Of a DNA stretch of 64,000 nt, positions 1 to 10,660 are shown piece by piece. Made by a program: the position numbers and the translations under genes. This DNA is from Leishmania mexicana MHOM/GT/2001/U1103 (lineage: Eukaryota; Euglenozoa; Kinetoplastea; Trypanosomatida; Trypanosomatidae): contig NC_018329.1 in NCBI RefSeq assembly GCF_000234665.1, positions 62,001-126,000 on the forward strand, given 5' to 3'. Below the pieces are notes generated by a model that saw only the letters and a program-made list of their open reading frames with translations, was not told the origin of the DNA and searched no databases. The stretch's first letter is position 1; the number at the start of each line of letters is the position of its first letter.

Positions 1-822
1 GTGCACGGCGCTCTTCGACACGCTGACGGAGCTACGCAGCCGCACCTCACTGCCGGCCAGGTCCAGCAGACCCACCGCGCCGCTCTTAAACCCTGCCACG
101 AACTCGCCATTGATGCAGGCAGTCAAGGATGTGATGAGGCCAAGCCCGGAGTTGAATTGGCCGGCTGCCGTTGAGAACGACCGAAGGTCGACAACCATTA
201 CCGTGTTGCCGAGGTTCACGGCGGCGAGGCTCAAGCTCTTCGGCGAGCTGGCCGTCCCCGAAACGCACACAGACTGCGGCGCCGAAGGCAACGGAATCGT
301 TTTCAGCGTGTTGCCTTCCGCGTCAGAGATGGACAAACTGCGGTCTGCTGAGATAATCAAGAGACGGCTGTCTGGCCCGGGGGTCCACACACCGGAGAGA
401 AGCTGTTGCGTGTGCGTGCCCACCACCGGCACAAGCCGCAGGGTCCTCCGGTTGTACACTACGAACTGACCGCTCTTCGCGCCGATAGCGAACTGCGGCT
501 GCGAAGGAGACCAGCAGATGAAGCGCAGGTCGCTCAGCTTTGTGTCTATGGTGTCAGTGTGGCGTGTGCGATGCGCGTACAGGTGCACATCAGAGGAGCT
601 TCTAGTGATGATGGCGAGTGTGTCACTGCCGCAGTCCCACGCCATGTCCACGACACCCGGCATGGGGAACTGATGCTCCACCTTGCCCAGCTTGTTCAGG
701 ATGAGTACCCGGCCCTTCGAGCCAGTCACCGCAATCAGCGGCGCAGACGAGTGCAGCGCCTGCACGACATGCCCGCGGCCCACGTCTGCGGAGGAGATGT
801 CGAACTGCTTCGTGAGGCCCAT
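1..822 (-). CDS. IFT144: Intraflagellar transport protein IFT144/WDR19, N-terminal part (3' end off window)
   Basis: The ATG is at 822 and the frame stays open for 274 codons to the window edge, so only the N-terminal quarter of a protein that normally exceeds 1,200 residues is present. The translation carries WD40-type blades. Recognisable segments are GKVEHQFPMPG, VDMAWDCGSDTLAII, RFICWSPSQPQFAIG and SADRSLSISDAEGNTL. These line up in order with the first beta-propeller of WDR19, where human has equivalents of AMDWDKDGDVLAVI and KMITVSNQEGDTI. IFT144 is a core IFT-A subunit that works in retrograde transport and in import of membrane cargo into cilia and flagella. LC8, B9D2 and a kinesin-like protein occur elsewhere in the window. 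A generic WD40 protein is the alternative, but the ordered similarity makes IFT144 clearly better. Confidence 0.82.
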   Translation of the reverse strand, partial: MGLTKQFDISSADVGRGHVVQALHSSAPLIAVTGSKGRVLILNKLGKVEHQFPMPGVVDMAWDCGSDTLAIITRSSSDVHLYAHRTRHTDTIDTKLSDLRFICWSPSQPQFAIGAKSGQFVVYNRRTLRLVPVVGTHTQQLLSGVWTPGPDSRLLIISADRSLSISDAEGNTLKTIPLPSAPQSVCVSGTASSPKSLSLAAVNLGNTVMVVDLRSFSTAAGQFNSGLGLITSLTACINGEFVAGFKSGAVGLLDLAGSEVRLRSSVSVSKSAVH

Positions 823-3001
823 TGCGTGATGGGCGACAAAAAGGCCCCAGATGAAAACGTGGCGGCAGCGAAGCGATCGGAGACAACGCTGTTCAGGCGT
901 GCGCACACGCACATGCAAGCGACTCAATGTCAGAGAGCAGCCCAAATACTATACGCTGCGGTATTCACGGGTGCGTGTCTTTCGGTGCGTCGCGACAGTC
1001 CCCGCACTCTCGTCGGATTCTCTCGCGACTCTCCGGCGCACGCGGCGAGAGAGAGTGAGCGTCGGTGCCGGGGGGGGTGCGGCGCAGGTCCTCTCGCACT
1101 GCTTTGCGGCGGTGATCGTCGTTGGAGGTGCCCCAAATGCTGTCTGTGGTCCCTCGCACACAGATCCACAGGCACACGCGCGGTGGGCAACAACCGCACA
1201 GGAAACCGAGAGGAAAGCGACTTTTGGGAAGGAGGTGAGGAGCCTAAACAAGCCCAGCCTGGCAGGTGGAGATACGGTGAACACCTTCCCGCACGCGACC
1301 CCCAAACTAACAGGGATAGAAAACTGAGCGCTGGCATGTAACGTGGGCGCGTGCGAGTGTGTGCCGGGCCGTCGGACGGGGGAGGGGAATAGGCACAGAG
1401 AGGAAAACGACTGTGGAGAGTGTCGACATGCTGTGAGTCATGCATACAGCCTAGATTTAGAGAGCCCCGCACCCCGCATCCGGTACCCTGGCTTCCTTCT
1501 TCAACTCAGTTGGGGAAGTAAGCCTGAATACGCCCTGACATGTAGACCACCACCCTCTCTCGCGCAGGCACACACAGAGGGGATGCACTGCCTCTCCGTG
1601 GTCTACACTACCCTGCCTGCAAGCCGAGCCACGGCTTGTACAAGAAAGAAGGGGTGAGAGGGGTAGCAGGAAAGCAGAGTTAGTTACGACAGAGACCACC
1701 CCATTTTTGTCGGACGAGGCGTCTCGCTGCATGCCACGATTTCCTTCCAGCGCCTTTTGTTTGTTTTATTATCCGCAAGAGAAGCCACTGTGGAAGAAGA
1801 GCTCAGGTGTGCACGCGCGCAAGAGGAAGACGAGCGGGCGAGTCAGGAACGCGAGAGAAAAAGCGAAACACAACGAGAGAAACAATGGAAAAAAAAGCCA
1901 GCAACCCAACGCGCCTGATGCGCACGTCACCACGAGAGCTGGCACACCACCCATAAAGAAACCCTCACCTTGAGCTGCAAGAGACCCATAGCTCTCAACC
2001 GCCGCCATCGACACGGCTGCTCATCGCCCGCGCACAATCCAACGTCCCAAAATCGACCAAAACAAGAGCATACCCCCCACACACACACATACGGGATCCC
2101 CTCCCACACCGCCGCTCAAAGTCCCCCCTCCCCCATCCGCGCATCGCCGGGCGCGATGGCAGCCTCACACACACGCGTCACACCAAATGCGCCGACTCAG
2201 CCATCTGACACCACGGCCTCCGCCTCAAAACCCCACCCACACACACACACACGCACCAGCAGGCCGTGCGACGGCCGGGGGTGGGATGCCTTCGAGTCCC
2301 CCTGACACTCTGCCCATCATGCGGATGGTGCACGCGTGTTCACTGTCGCAGGTCGCCTGCGACGCAAGCGTCGCCCAGGGCCTCAGCACCGACATCAGCA
2401 CCCATGCATCGCCCTCAACTCACCACGTCGTGTGTGCCCGGCCCTGTCACCACCAGAGGCGGCTGCGCGTGCGGCGGGGAGAAAGGGTGGAGGGGGGCTT
2501 GCTCGGCTTCCTCTCACACAGAGCTGGTGGAGGACACTTGGGCCGGGTGAGCCCACGCGCTGATGTGGTGACCACTCCTCCCCACCCCCCGGCCCGCCAT
2601 CATCAAGGGGTACGAGGAGCGCCAGGCAGGAAAAGAGAAGCATCTCACCGAGCGCAACGCAGAAAAAGGAATGCCCACCGCCGCAGAGCGTGCAAAGAGC
2701 GGCGAAGAAAACGAGTTTGTTAGAGAGACGGTAGGATCGAGCGCAACAGAGAGGAAAGTGAACAGGTGAGGTATGCAACACACAGCGGAAAACACTGGCA
2801 GTAGCGGAATTATTTTTGAACAAGAACGGTTGTGTTGTCAGCCCAATTCTCCCCGCCTCCGCCCCCTCCTCCTCCTCCTCCTCCTGCAAACACATACATG
2901 TATATTTCTGCAAACCTCGTCACTCCCATTTTGCTATCATCGTCGACGAGCCAGACGCAGCCGGCAATCGCAACTGCCGATAAGAAGGTTGTCAAGCAGC
3001 A
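823..3001. other. Intergenic spacer between mitochondrial carrier and IFT144
   Basis: About 2.2 kb with no convincing gene on either strand. It must hold the 3' UTR of the carrier and the 5' UTR of IFT144. Visible features are purine-rich plus-strand blocks (about 1790-1905 and 2640-2720, pyrimidine-rich in the transcript), short CA runs near 2080 and 2240, and a CCT repeat at 2858-2884. Confidence 0.7.
2858..2884. repeat. CCT trinucleotide repeat
   Basis: A tandem CCT run on the plus strand, which is AGG in the transcript. It lies 143 bases downstream of the minus-strand mitochondrial carrier stop (3002), hence probably in its 3' UTR. Confidence 0.8.
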
Positions 3002-3913
3002 CTACACCAGCTTCTTGTGAGTGGCCTTGGCTGAATACTCCCAGAGAGCGTTCACCCGCTCATAAACGGCTATTAGAATGGCATTGCCAGGAAAGGCCCG
3101 CACCGCAGTGACGCTGTAGCCGCGGAAAAGACCGCGCATGCCCTCCGTCTTGTACAGCCGCGTGCACGCCTGACGGAAATTCAGCTTCAGATAGTCCGCT
3201 TTCATCGTCTGCTGCTTCGTCTTCACTGCATCGACAGGGTACGTTGGGGTCCAGAACGCGACACCGGCGCACCCCCCGCCGAGGAAGTGCACCCACGCCG
3301 GCGCCTCGTGAAACCTCTGTCCCTCCGACAAGAAGGGCCTGATAACAGACTGGAAGACTAAAAAGTAAAGACCACAGCCGACGGCCTCGCGCACCATCAT
3401 TGCTATGTGCCCACGGAAGAGGCCGCGGATGCCGCGCCGCCGGTAAGTGGCAGCGGCGCAGTCGAGAGAGTTTTTGTAAATGCGTTCGTCCACGGGAAGG
3501 GTGTTCTGAATTTGCATTTTGCACTTGATGAGCTCCGCCGGGGTGAGCACCTGCGAAACTACAATGCCGCCGGTGGCGCCGGCCACCGATACCGCCAGGT
3601 ACGGCTCCTGGTTCGACGGGCCACAGTAGCCATACGTGACTTTCTGAAACCCCTCAATCGCCGAGCGGTACGAGACAAACAAAATGGCATTCTCGCACGC
3701 CGCGCCAATCACCGGGGCGGGCAGACCGCGGAAGAAGCCGTTCACAAGCCCCTCCTCTTTTGCAATGGTGCGGATGCATTGCAGGACGCCCCCGTAGCGC
3801 TTTCCATCGTCCTGCAAGCGCACCTTGATGGTGTCCATCGGGTACTCCACCACCGTCGCACTCGCCCCACCCAGCGAGCCGGCTAGCATTTCGCGGGCGT
3901 CATCGGCGTTCAT
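3002..3913 (-). CDS. Mitochondrial carrier family (SLC25) protein, ornithine/basic amino-acid or carnitine carrier type
   Basis: A 303-aa protein, the usual size for this family. The three tandem carrier repeats each show the PX[DE]XX[KR] signature: YPMDTIKVRL near residue 24, LTPAELIKCKM near 123 and YPVDAVKTKQ near 220. Each is followed by the companion glycine/aromatic stretch such as GLFRGHIAMMVREAVG. The family exchanges metabolites across the mitochondrial inner membrane with six transmembrane helices. The VREAVGCGLYFLVF segment and general layout resemble ornithine (ORC/SLC25A15) and carnitine/acylcarnitine carriers, but substrate cannot be fixed by eye. The open frame extends to 3955 only through a GTG. 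The first ATG is at 3913, and the 40 bases upstream are a polypyrimidine tract, so 3913 is the start. Confidence 0.9.
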   Translation of the reverse strand: MNADDAREMLAGSLGGASATVVEYPMDTIKVRLQDDGKRYGGVLQCIRTIAKEEGLVNGFFRGLPAPVIGAACENAILFVSYRSAIEGFQKVTYGYCGPSNQEPYLAVSVAGATGGIVVSQVLTPAELIKCKMQIQNTLPVDERIYKNSLDCAAATYRRRGIRGLFRGHIAMMVREAVGCGLYFLVFQSVIRPFLSEGQRFHEAPAWVHFLGGGCAGVAFWTPTYPVDAVKTKQQTMKADYLKLNFRQACTRLYKTEGMRGLFRGYSVTAVRAFPGNAILIAVYERVNALWEYSAKATHKKLV

Positions 3914-6067
3914 CCGCAAACGGAAAAGAAAAACAAATAAGAAGACAAAGTACACAACGACGGGTCACTGGAACACGCACAGTCGCAGCTCCGCCGAGAT
4001 GCACGCAGATGCCGACACAAAGGCGTGTAGAGAGAAGGGGGAGGGGGGAGGAAGAGAGAGCAACACGAGGCAAACGATAGTAAACACAAGGGGGCCCGCA
4101 CAAGTGATGGAAAGGGGAGGTGACAGAGCGGGGAGTCGAAGAGGGAGGGGGTGGAAGGACGGGCAGGGAGGGTCCAGCTAAGGTTTGATAATACTTAATA
4201 ACACAGGGGGTAGGATGACAGAAAGGGGAGCCAAGAAAACGGAGGGCGAGGCAGTGAGGAGACGGTGATGGCCGTGTGCCTACTCGTGCGTTGGTGACCC
4301 TTTTATTCGCGGCACGCGAGTCGTGTGTGCGTGTGAATGCGTGTGTATGTGTTTCCGCTAGAGAGTATGCAGGCTTGACTGCAGGTCGCTGTACGTTGTC
4401 TGAATGCCCGACACACGCACGGCGAGATGTGTACACCCATGCACACGCACACAGAGAGAGAGACCAGTAACGAGGTCACACGGAAACAAAGGTGACCTCC
4501 AGGTGTCCCCCGGCACAGAGACGGGGCGGCTCCGCTGACTCGGCACACCAGCGCGTGTGCCGAGTGTTTAAGAAGTGAACAAGTGAAAAAAAAGAGTCTT
4601 AGTAACTTAGGGAATGCGTGGTGTGTGGCGTCTCGAGCAGCGAGACAGGGGAGGGGGTGGGGACAGTGAGAGCGAACACTACCCCAAGAAAAGGAAACAC
4701 ACAAGCAACGCTCGACGACAGGGTGGCACCAAGCGCTGCTACCAGAGACACAGGCAGACACAGCCACTCAAACGCACGAATCTCCACCTACGAAGGAGAC
4801 GGTTATGTGCTGCACGGGCGAACGCAGTGTGCGCGTGGTGAGAGAAGTGGAGAAGTGCAAGCGATGGCACTGCGTTGCTCGTCTATTCCTCTACCCTTCT
4901 TGGACCTCTGCGCACGAGCGTGGGCCTGTGTGGGTACGATAGTCTCTGCGTGCTGTGGCTGCACACCGCAAAACAGAGACGTGTAGGAGAACGTCCACTC
5001 ACGCTCTCTGCCTATCACTGATACGCCGTAAAACAACCGCCGCCCATGAAGACGAGAGGCGAGGAGGAGGGGGTGGGATGTGCGTGCGCTGCAACGGACA
5101 GGTCACACTGAAGGCGCACACAAATCCATACGCACACAATAGAAAGGCGTAACAACCAAACAAGAACACAAAGAAAAGAAAGACAATCTGTGATTATGCG
5201 AGTGCGCCAGTGTGCGCGCCTGGGGTGTGTGTGAGCGGTGCAAATCGAGCGACCGTGGGGATGTGCACAGGTACAAGCCAAAGACCAGACGAGGGGACAA
5301 CAACAAAAGGACAAACTCAGCAAGGCACGCTGCATTCCCGTTCGTTTGTTGCGTGTTGCGCAGGCGCACGACGGTGGCGTCAGCGGTCGCGGCGATGAGT
5401 GGGTGGACCCGAGAATGAAAAACAGGAAAGACGGAGAAGGCGGAGACATGAGGCGCTGAAGAATCGTCAGACAGAGGATGCGCAGACGCATGTGCGCACC
5501 TGCTGGCCAGTGTGCAAGCAAAGGGAGAGAAATGCACGTGCACCGTCCCCAAGTGACGAGGGCAACACAGAGACGGTGCGAGATGAGGAGACCAGAGCGC
5601 TGGAGGCACCAAGCGGTCCTCACTCCGCCACACACACATGCGCCGCTGGAAGGGGTCGATGCAGTCCTATCTTCCTCTGCCTCGGCCCATGGACTCGTCT
5701 CGGCTCCTCACGGTGTCCGTCAAAGGAGTATCACACATTTCTGGATGGGCCGGAGTGGTCTACAGGTGCAAGACGTTTTCTGTGTCTGGGTGTGTCTATT
5801 GGCTTACGAGACGGTGGCCGTCCACCGATGTGATAGTAAGGACCCCATGCACAGGCACACACGAGCAGGCGCATGCACACGCATAGCCATGCACGTCTCC
5901 CCGCCGATAGCACACACCAACTGTATGACTTATGATGTCCTGCATCGACAGGGAGAGGAAGACGGACACACACACACACAACCAGCGCGCAAAACAGCAG
6001 GGCAAGAGCGAGCGATGGCCTGCGGGGAGCGAGGGAGAAGGGAGAAGAACAATACTACGCGTCACAT
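3914..6067. other. Intergenic spacer between CID/RGG gene and mitochondrial carrier
   Basis: About 2.15 kb without a supportable gene. Directly upstream of the carrier ATG the transcript strand has a strong pyrimidine tract (about 3921-3950). A G/A-rich plus-strand block lies near 4031-4075. The remaining sequence is CA/GT-rich and contains only short frames with no domain character. Confidence 0.7.
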
Positions 6068-8209
6068 TCAGTTCGGACGTTGTCGAGGGAAGTTGCGCCC
6101 TTGATAGCCGCCACCACCACCCCGCCCAGGGCCGCCACCGTGACCATGACGATTGCGGCTGCTGTTGCCGTTCCCGCCGCCGTGCCCTTGGTGATATCCC
6201 GAGTGTGTGCGCGTGGCCTTGGTGAACTCCGCGTACATCTCCGTCTGCGTTTGTGTGCCGTCGGTTTGCAGCACTCGTTGAAGCACCATCGGCGGTGCCG
6301 TTCGCATGCGATGCTGCAGCCGCTTCGTGTCACGCTCGAAGCCGGCTGTGAAGAGTGACTCGGCCACGTCCACCGGTGGCGCAAAGGTGAACGCAGGTGC
6401 CTCGTCGTCGGAAAACTCGTCTTCATTGTCGCTGGGTAAATCCTCGTCGTCCACCTCACTCTCGCACAGCAAGAACCCGGGGTACTCGTTCTGCAGGCTA
6501 ATGCGGGGGTCCGCCGGACGCGGGGGAGGGTTGAAGGGAGGTGCCACCTTGTCTGTGAAGCGGTGGCACATGTCAATCACGTCGCCCATCTCGATCCACG
6601 CAATGGGGAGCCGGTGAATGTTCTCGCCGAATATGCGAAACAGGTTGCCAAGCGACGCATCCGCCGCCGTCACCTCCGCGTCCGCGACCTCCTCCGCACC
6701 CTTCTTGGCCAGCCAGCAGTCTCGCACAACCCTCATCGCCTTCATGATTGGTGCAAACTGCCGCGTCGAGCCGAGGCGGAAGCGCCTCACTGCCGCCGCG
6801 CGCTCGAGGCAGTCGGCGAGTGCATCGAGGTCTCCGTCGTCGCACGCCTCGCGGAGCGACAACACACGCTTCGCCGCGTGCGCCAGCTCTGCGATGGGAC
6901 CACGCCCCTCCGCGTCGTCCTGCAGACCCAGCGCGATCTGGGCCGTGATGCACTGGCGACAGTTGTAGTGACGCGCGAAGTTGCGGCCGCGCACCACCTT
7001 TGTGCACGCTGGGCACTGCAGTGACTTCCACGTCGCCTCATCAACATTCTTGTCGTTCGTCAGACGCACAATCCACTGGCCGCCCTCGTTGACCAGACGG
7101 AAAGTGGGGGAGTGGATAAGCAAGAACTCGCGCACGTTGCCAAACTCGGCGACCGCCTCCCTGTTCGCCAGCGTTGAGATGCGACTCACAAGCACATCCA
7201 GCTCTACCGCGCCACCGCACGCCGCAACAGCATCCTGAATGAAGCGCACACCGAGAGGAAAGTTGCCGCGCTTCACGCCATGTTCGTCGCGCGGAAACTC
7301 CAACGGCATCTGAATATCCGAGAAATCCGGGTACGACCCGTCGGCCCCTCCCATACCGCTGCCGAATGCGTTAGTACCCGAGTGCGTGCCGGTCGGGGCG
7401 TTGGCAGTGTCCTGGCGCACGCGCTTCAGCATTTCGTGCTCCTGCTTGCGGTCCTGCTCCTCGCGGCTGCGCTCCATCATCTCACGCAGGCGCTTGCGAC
7501 GCGCCTCTTGGTAGTTCTCCATGTAGCCCTCTGGTACTGCCTGCATGAAGCCCCGCGGCGCGCTAGCGTCGGGCCGCATCTCCGGCACGACGATCTCGAC
7601 GGGGCGAGATGGCGCGTAGCTGCTCGATACGCTCATCGCCATTTGGCTGTCCATCGTCTTCACCTGCAGTGAGTGTTTGTGCTCAGCGGAGCGCTCGACA
7701 GCGATGGCCTTGGTCGTAAAAGCCCCAGTGGTACGGAGGGCCTTGGAATACACTGTGAGAGCGGTGCTGCCTCGCTGCTTACGCTGCGCATGCTGTTTGT
7801 TGCCGTCCTTGGCCGGCCCGCTCGCCTTCGCGTCTTCGCCGAGTTGTAGCAGGATGAGGGACACCATGGTTTGCCCAAAGGTCACCGATAGCGAGCTTTT
7901 CAAGAGGGTCACGAAGTCCTGCCACTCGTCCGAGGTGCGGGCAGGCCCGTAGTGGGTGCACAAGTGGATCAGCATCGGGCGCAGCGCGTCACAGAAGAGT
8001 GCGTGCTGCTTCGCCAGCCGGTCCACGAGAAACCACAGCATCAGCCGCTGCGCCCCGGCCGACGTGGACAGCGTGTTCTCCAGTGCATCGAGCAGCTCAT
8101 TCACGTTGCCGAGGTGTGCCTCGCACTGTCTAGCGATAGCGGTGACCTGTGCGTGCGTAGTCGTGTCTGAGATGCCGGCAATGGCGTCGCACGCCCTCGA
8201 GAGGGACAT
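6068..8209 (-). CDS. CID-like protein with LOTUS-like domain, zinc finger and RGG tail (candidate mRNA 3'-end/transcription factor)
   Basis: A 713-aa protein starting at ATG 8209, which lies 17 bases after a predicted splice acceptor. Residues 1-125 are all-helical and resemble a CTD-interaction domain: LLDALENTLSTSAGAQRLML then WFLVDRLAKQ matches the Pcf11/Rtt103 helix that carries the Y/F-LIDSI motif. Residues 230-265 are a charged R/E/K helix. Residues 316-385 resemble a LOTUS/OST-HTH winged helix (FLLIHSPTFRLV then WIVRL). A zinc-finger-like motif CPAC..RNFARHYNCRQC sits at 399-420. Residues 585-620 are very acidic and the last 35 are GGG/RGG-rich, typical of RNA binding. The combination suggests an RNA polymerase II or mRNA-processing factor, but no exact orthologue was recognised. 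Domain calls are inference from pattern only. Confidence 0.55.
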   Translation of the reverse strand: MSLSRACDAIAGISDTTTHAQVTAIARQCEAHLGNVNELLDALENTLSTSAGAQRLMLWFLVDRLAKQHALFCDALRPMLIHLCTHYGPARTSDEWQDFVTLLKSSLSVTFGQTMVSLILLQLGEDAKASGPAKDGNKQHAQRKQRGSTALTVYSKALRTTGAFTTKAIAVERSAEHKHSLQVKTMDSQMAMSVSSSYAPSRPVEIVVPEMRPDASAPRGFMQAVPEGYMENYQEARRKRLREMMERSREEQDRKQEHEMLKRVRQDTANAPTGTHSGTNAFGSGMGGADGSYPDFSDIQMPLEFPRDEHGVKRGNFPLGVRFIQDAVAACGGAVELDVLVSRISTLANREAVAEFGNVREFLLIHSPTFRLVNEGGQWIVRLTNDKNVDEATWKSLQCPACTKVVRGRNFARHYNCRQCITAQIALGLQDDAEGRGPIAELAHAAKRVLSLREACDDGDLDALADCLERAAAVRRFRLGSTRQFAPIMKAMRVVRDCWLAKKGAEEVADAEVTAADASLGNLFRIFGENIHRLPIAWIEMGDVIDMCHRFTDKVAPPFNPPPRPADPRISLQNEYPGFLLCESEVDDEDLPSDNEDEFSDDEAPAFTFAPPVDVAESLFTAGFERDTKRLQHRMRTAPPMVLQRVLQTDGTQTQTEMYAEFTKATRTHSGYHQGHGGGNGNSSRNRHGHGGGPGRGGGGGYQGRNFPRQRPN

Positions 8210-9673
8210 GATGGGGAGGGGGAGGCCTGCAAAGGAGGCAAAAAAGTAAACCGCTCCTGTGCTGCTTCACAAACGCACGTGTCCTCGGTCCGGGAGACTT
8301 GGGCGATGCACGGGTGTTTCTCTGCAGCGGTGCGCACGCACAGCGCCAGCGAGGCCGCGGTTTGATGACGATGCGACAAGGTAAAAGCGGGGCGAGAGAG
8401 TCGAGGCGAAAGCAAAGCGAGAAGAAGCGAAGAGGATAGGAGAGGGAAGGAACATGGGGCGATGGAGGGTCAACGCCGGGAAACAGGGCAGGGGGGAACG
8501 TGGACAGCAAGGCACTTCCCGCCATTTGCGTGAGCGAGCGGGCGAAAGAAGAGAAAATGAGCGCCGACAGCTCAACGACGGCGGGGGGAGGACCTTGACG
8601 ACAACTCCGCCACCAGAGCGACGCCTCCGCCGAGGAACTTCGGACTGGTGTAGCGAGACGGGCGAACAGGCGAGTGGACACCCTTGCGTGAATGATACAG
8701 GGTGGGGTGACAGTTTCTTGTGTGCACGGGTCCTGGTCAGGGCCGCCGTTGCGGCGTCATGTTTGTTTGTTTTTCGGGGGGAGGGGGGGGGTGGACAACA
8801 CTTGTGTCACAGACGCAAGCGAGATGGTGGACGTCGGTTGAAAGCACGTAATATGCGCACGTGGGAGCAAGGAAAAAGGGAAGGAGGCAGTGAAAGCGAA
8901 GACAAACAACAACACAGAAAACAAACAAAGCAAACGAAGTAAAGCAGTGAACAACACCCCCCTTCCTTCTCGCGTGTGTGCGCGTCTTCGTCTCTTATCC
9001 ACTCACTGCGGACACCACCCAGTCGCCACCGCTGCTTCCTCTGCACACTCCCTTTATCCTCCATCACACGTGTATCTTCTCGTCGAAAGCGAACAGGGCA
9101 GGAGAGGTGGTCGGTTGCACCGATGGGCTTATGTCTGTGTAACTGTGTGCTTGTCTTCCGAGATGTGTGAGGAGGCTGTACATGAGGGAGACCGAGGGGT
9201 AAAAGGGAGGGGCGCACCAAGAGGGAGGGAGAGAGCATTGAAGAATGCCGGATGTGGGCACAGATAATGTACGGGTATGCGAAGCATCAAGAAAGCATAA
9301 ACATAACGAGACAAGGAGAGGGCCACACCGCCACCTCTCTTCCACTCCCTCTCTACGCCGCCTCGCTCTCCTCGCTTCTCAAGCGGTTACGGATACTCAA
9401 CAAACGGAGAGACAAGAGACGAAAACACAAAAACGTAACATTACGCAGGTGCAGCAGCGCACAGTGTTGATGGCAGACGGAGATGCCGGAGAGGAGGAGG
9501 CGACCACGGACGTCGGAGGAGGACGTTGAAGGCAGATGTCAGGAGCACCCGCAGTCCCCATAACAAAAACCAACGAGCACAAAGATGTGTGGCAGCCAAG
9601 CCACCGCGCCGATCTTTTTACTCGGCAACTCCTCGTCACTGCTCTCTCTCTCTCCACTCTCACCGTCCCGTCA
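8210..9673. other. Intergenic spacer between PTPMT1-like phosphatase and CID/RGG gene
   Basis: About 1.46 kb with no supportable gene. It holds the short predicted 5' leader of the CID gene at its left end and a plus-strand G-rich tract (G6-A-G9) at 8776-8791. Long pyrimidine blocks on the transcript strand fall around 8385-8470 and 8866-8905. Confidence 0.7.
8227..8247 (-). promoter_or_regulatory. Predicted trans-splice acceptor for the CID/RGG gene
   Basis: On the minus strand a pyrimidine tract of about 19 bases (8229-8247) ends in TTTGCAG. The AG at 8228-8227 leaves a 17-base 5' UTR before ATG 8209. This is the classic kinetoplastid polypyrimidine-AG signal for spliced-leader addition and it supports the chosen start. 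Confidence 0.6.
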
Positions 9674-10660
9674 CTACGGAGCAGCAGTGGTGCCGTGATG
9701 GCACGTCTCGGGTGGATGATGATAGTGGGCCCCCCCATTGTGATGGTGACCGTCTGCCTTGTTGGTGTCGAGGAGACTCCTCGACTGAGCAAAGCGGAAG
9801 GGGAATTCCTCGGCAAACTGCCTTTGCGATGGCGACGGGTTCACCTGGACACGCTTCTGCTGAATGAGCTCCACGGCCTCGGCAAACGACATGCCGCCGC
9901 AGGTGGTGAGGTAGCACATCGTTACCATCCAGCTGCGGCCTTTCCCAGCTTTGCAGTGCACGTAGACGGTTTGCTTACGCTCTTTGATGCATGCCTCCAT
10001 GCGCTTCACCGCCTCGGCGACGGCCGCCAGCGGTGCGTTGGCCGTTGTGTCCGCCATGGGGACGTGCATGTATTCCACCTGCGGGTTGACAAGCTTGCGC
10101 CACTCTGCCTCTTTGGCGAACTGAATAACGTTCATGCCAAACCCGTTAAGTTCCTCCTCCTCGAGGCACGCGATGACAAGCCCCAAAGTCTGGTTTCGCT
10201 CGTCCAGCTGAGCACGCAGCTGCGACAAGTGATCACCACTACTGCCGACCTGCGTCACAACGGGGATGGCACCGAGCACCACGTGCTCCGTGATCCAGTT
10301 CCAGTGCAAGAAGTCCGTCGTCACCCCAGTGACTCGTCCTACGTAGCCCGGCAGCGCCGTGGCCATAAGCGAGCCCCAAAAGTAGGCCGCCTTTCCCGCC
10401 CGTGAGAGGGTCGCCGACGTGCTCCATTCGCCCTCCTCCAAGGTTGTGGTGCCGCCACCGTTCGCCGGTGCACGGGCGCCTGCGCGCAGCAGCCGCTTTC
10501 CTTCCTCGATGAAGGTGTGGTATCGGCGCCTCAGCTGAGACAGCTCACGGTCCTCGGCCTCCGTCAGACTCCCCCCGCCATCGGCGCGCTGCTGGAGGAG
10601 GCCCAGTCGCGACTCCTCCTCCTGGGTGAAGGGGCGACTCTCCTCCACGGCCGACTGCAT
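9674..10660 (-). CDS. PTPMT1-like dual-specificity phosphatase
   Basis: A 328-aa protein. The C-terminal half matches the PTPMT1/PTP-like mitochondrial phosphatase fold: WITEHVVLGAIPVV (as in ETVILGALPF), a VPMADTTANAPL general-acid loop with its Asp, and the P-loop VHCKAGKGRS, a full CX5R signature with catalytic Cys and Arg. It ends with FAEAVELIQQKRVQVNPSPS. PTPMT1 enzymes dephosphorylate phosphatidylglycerophosphate for cardiolipin synthesis at the mitochondrial inner membrane. Other dual-specificity phosphatases remain possible. The N-terminal ~130 residues are helical/charged and then moderately hydrophobic (AAYFWGSLMATALPGYVG), possibly a membrane or targeting region. The start is ATG 10660 because a polypyrimidine-AG lies just upstream and the longer frame lacks support. 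Confidence 0.8.
   Translation of the reverse strand: MQSAVEESRPFTQEEESRLGLLQQRADGGGSLTEAEDRELSQLRRRYHTFIEEGKRLLRAGARAPANGGGTTTLEEGEWSTSATLSRAGKAAYFWGSLMATALPGYVGRVTGVTTDFLHWNWITEHVVLGAIPVVTQVGSSGDHLSQLRAQLDERNQTLGLVIACLEEEELNGFGMNVIQFAKEAEWRKLVNPQVEYMHVPMADTTANAPLAAVAEAVKRMEACIKERKQTVYVHCKAGKGRSWMVTMCYLTTCGGMSFAEAVELIQQKRVQVNPSPSQRQFAEEFPFRFAQSRSLLDTNKADGHHHNGGAHYHHPPETCHHGTTAAP

Noticed and set aside
406..1341. 311-codon plus-strand frame overlapping IFT144 and the spacer
   Set aside because: It is antisense to IFT144 over half its length and has no recognisable features.
2266..2305. tRNA T-arm-like TTCGAGTCC near 2292
   Set aside because: No matching acceptor, D or anticodon stems found around it.
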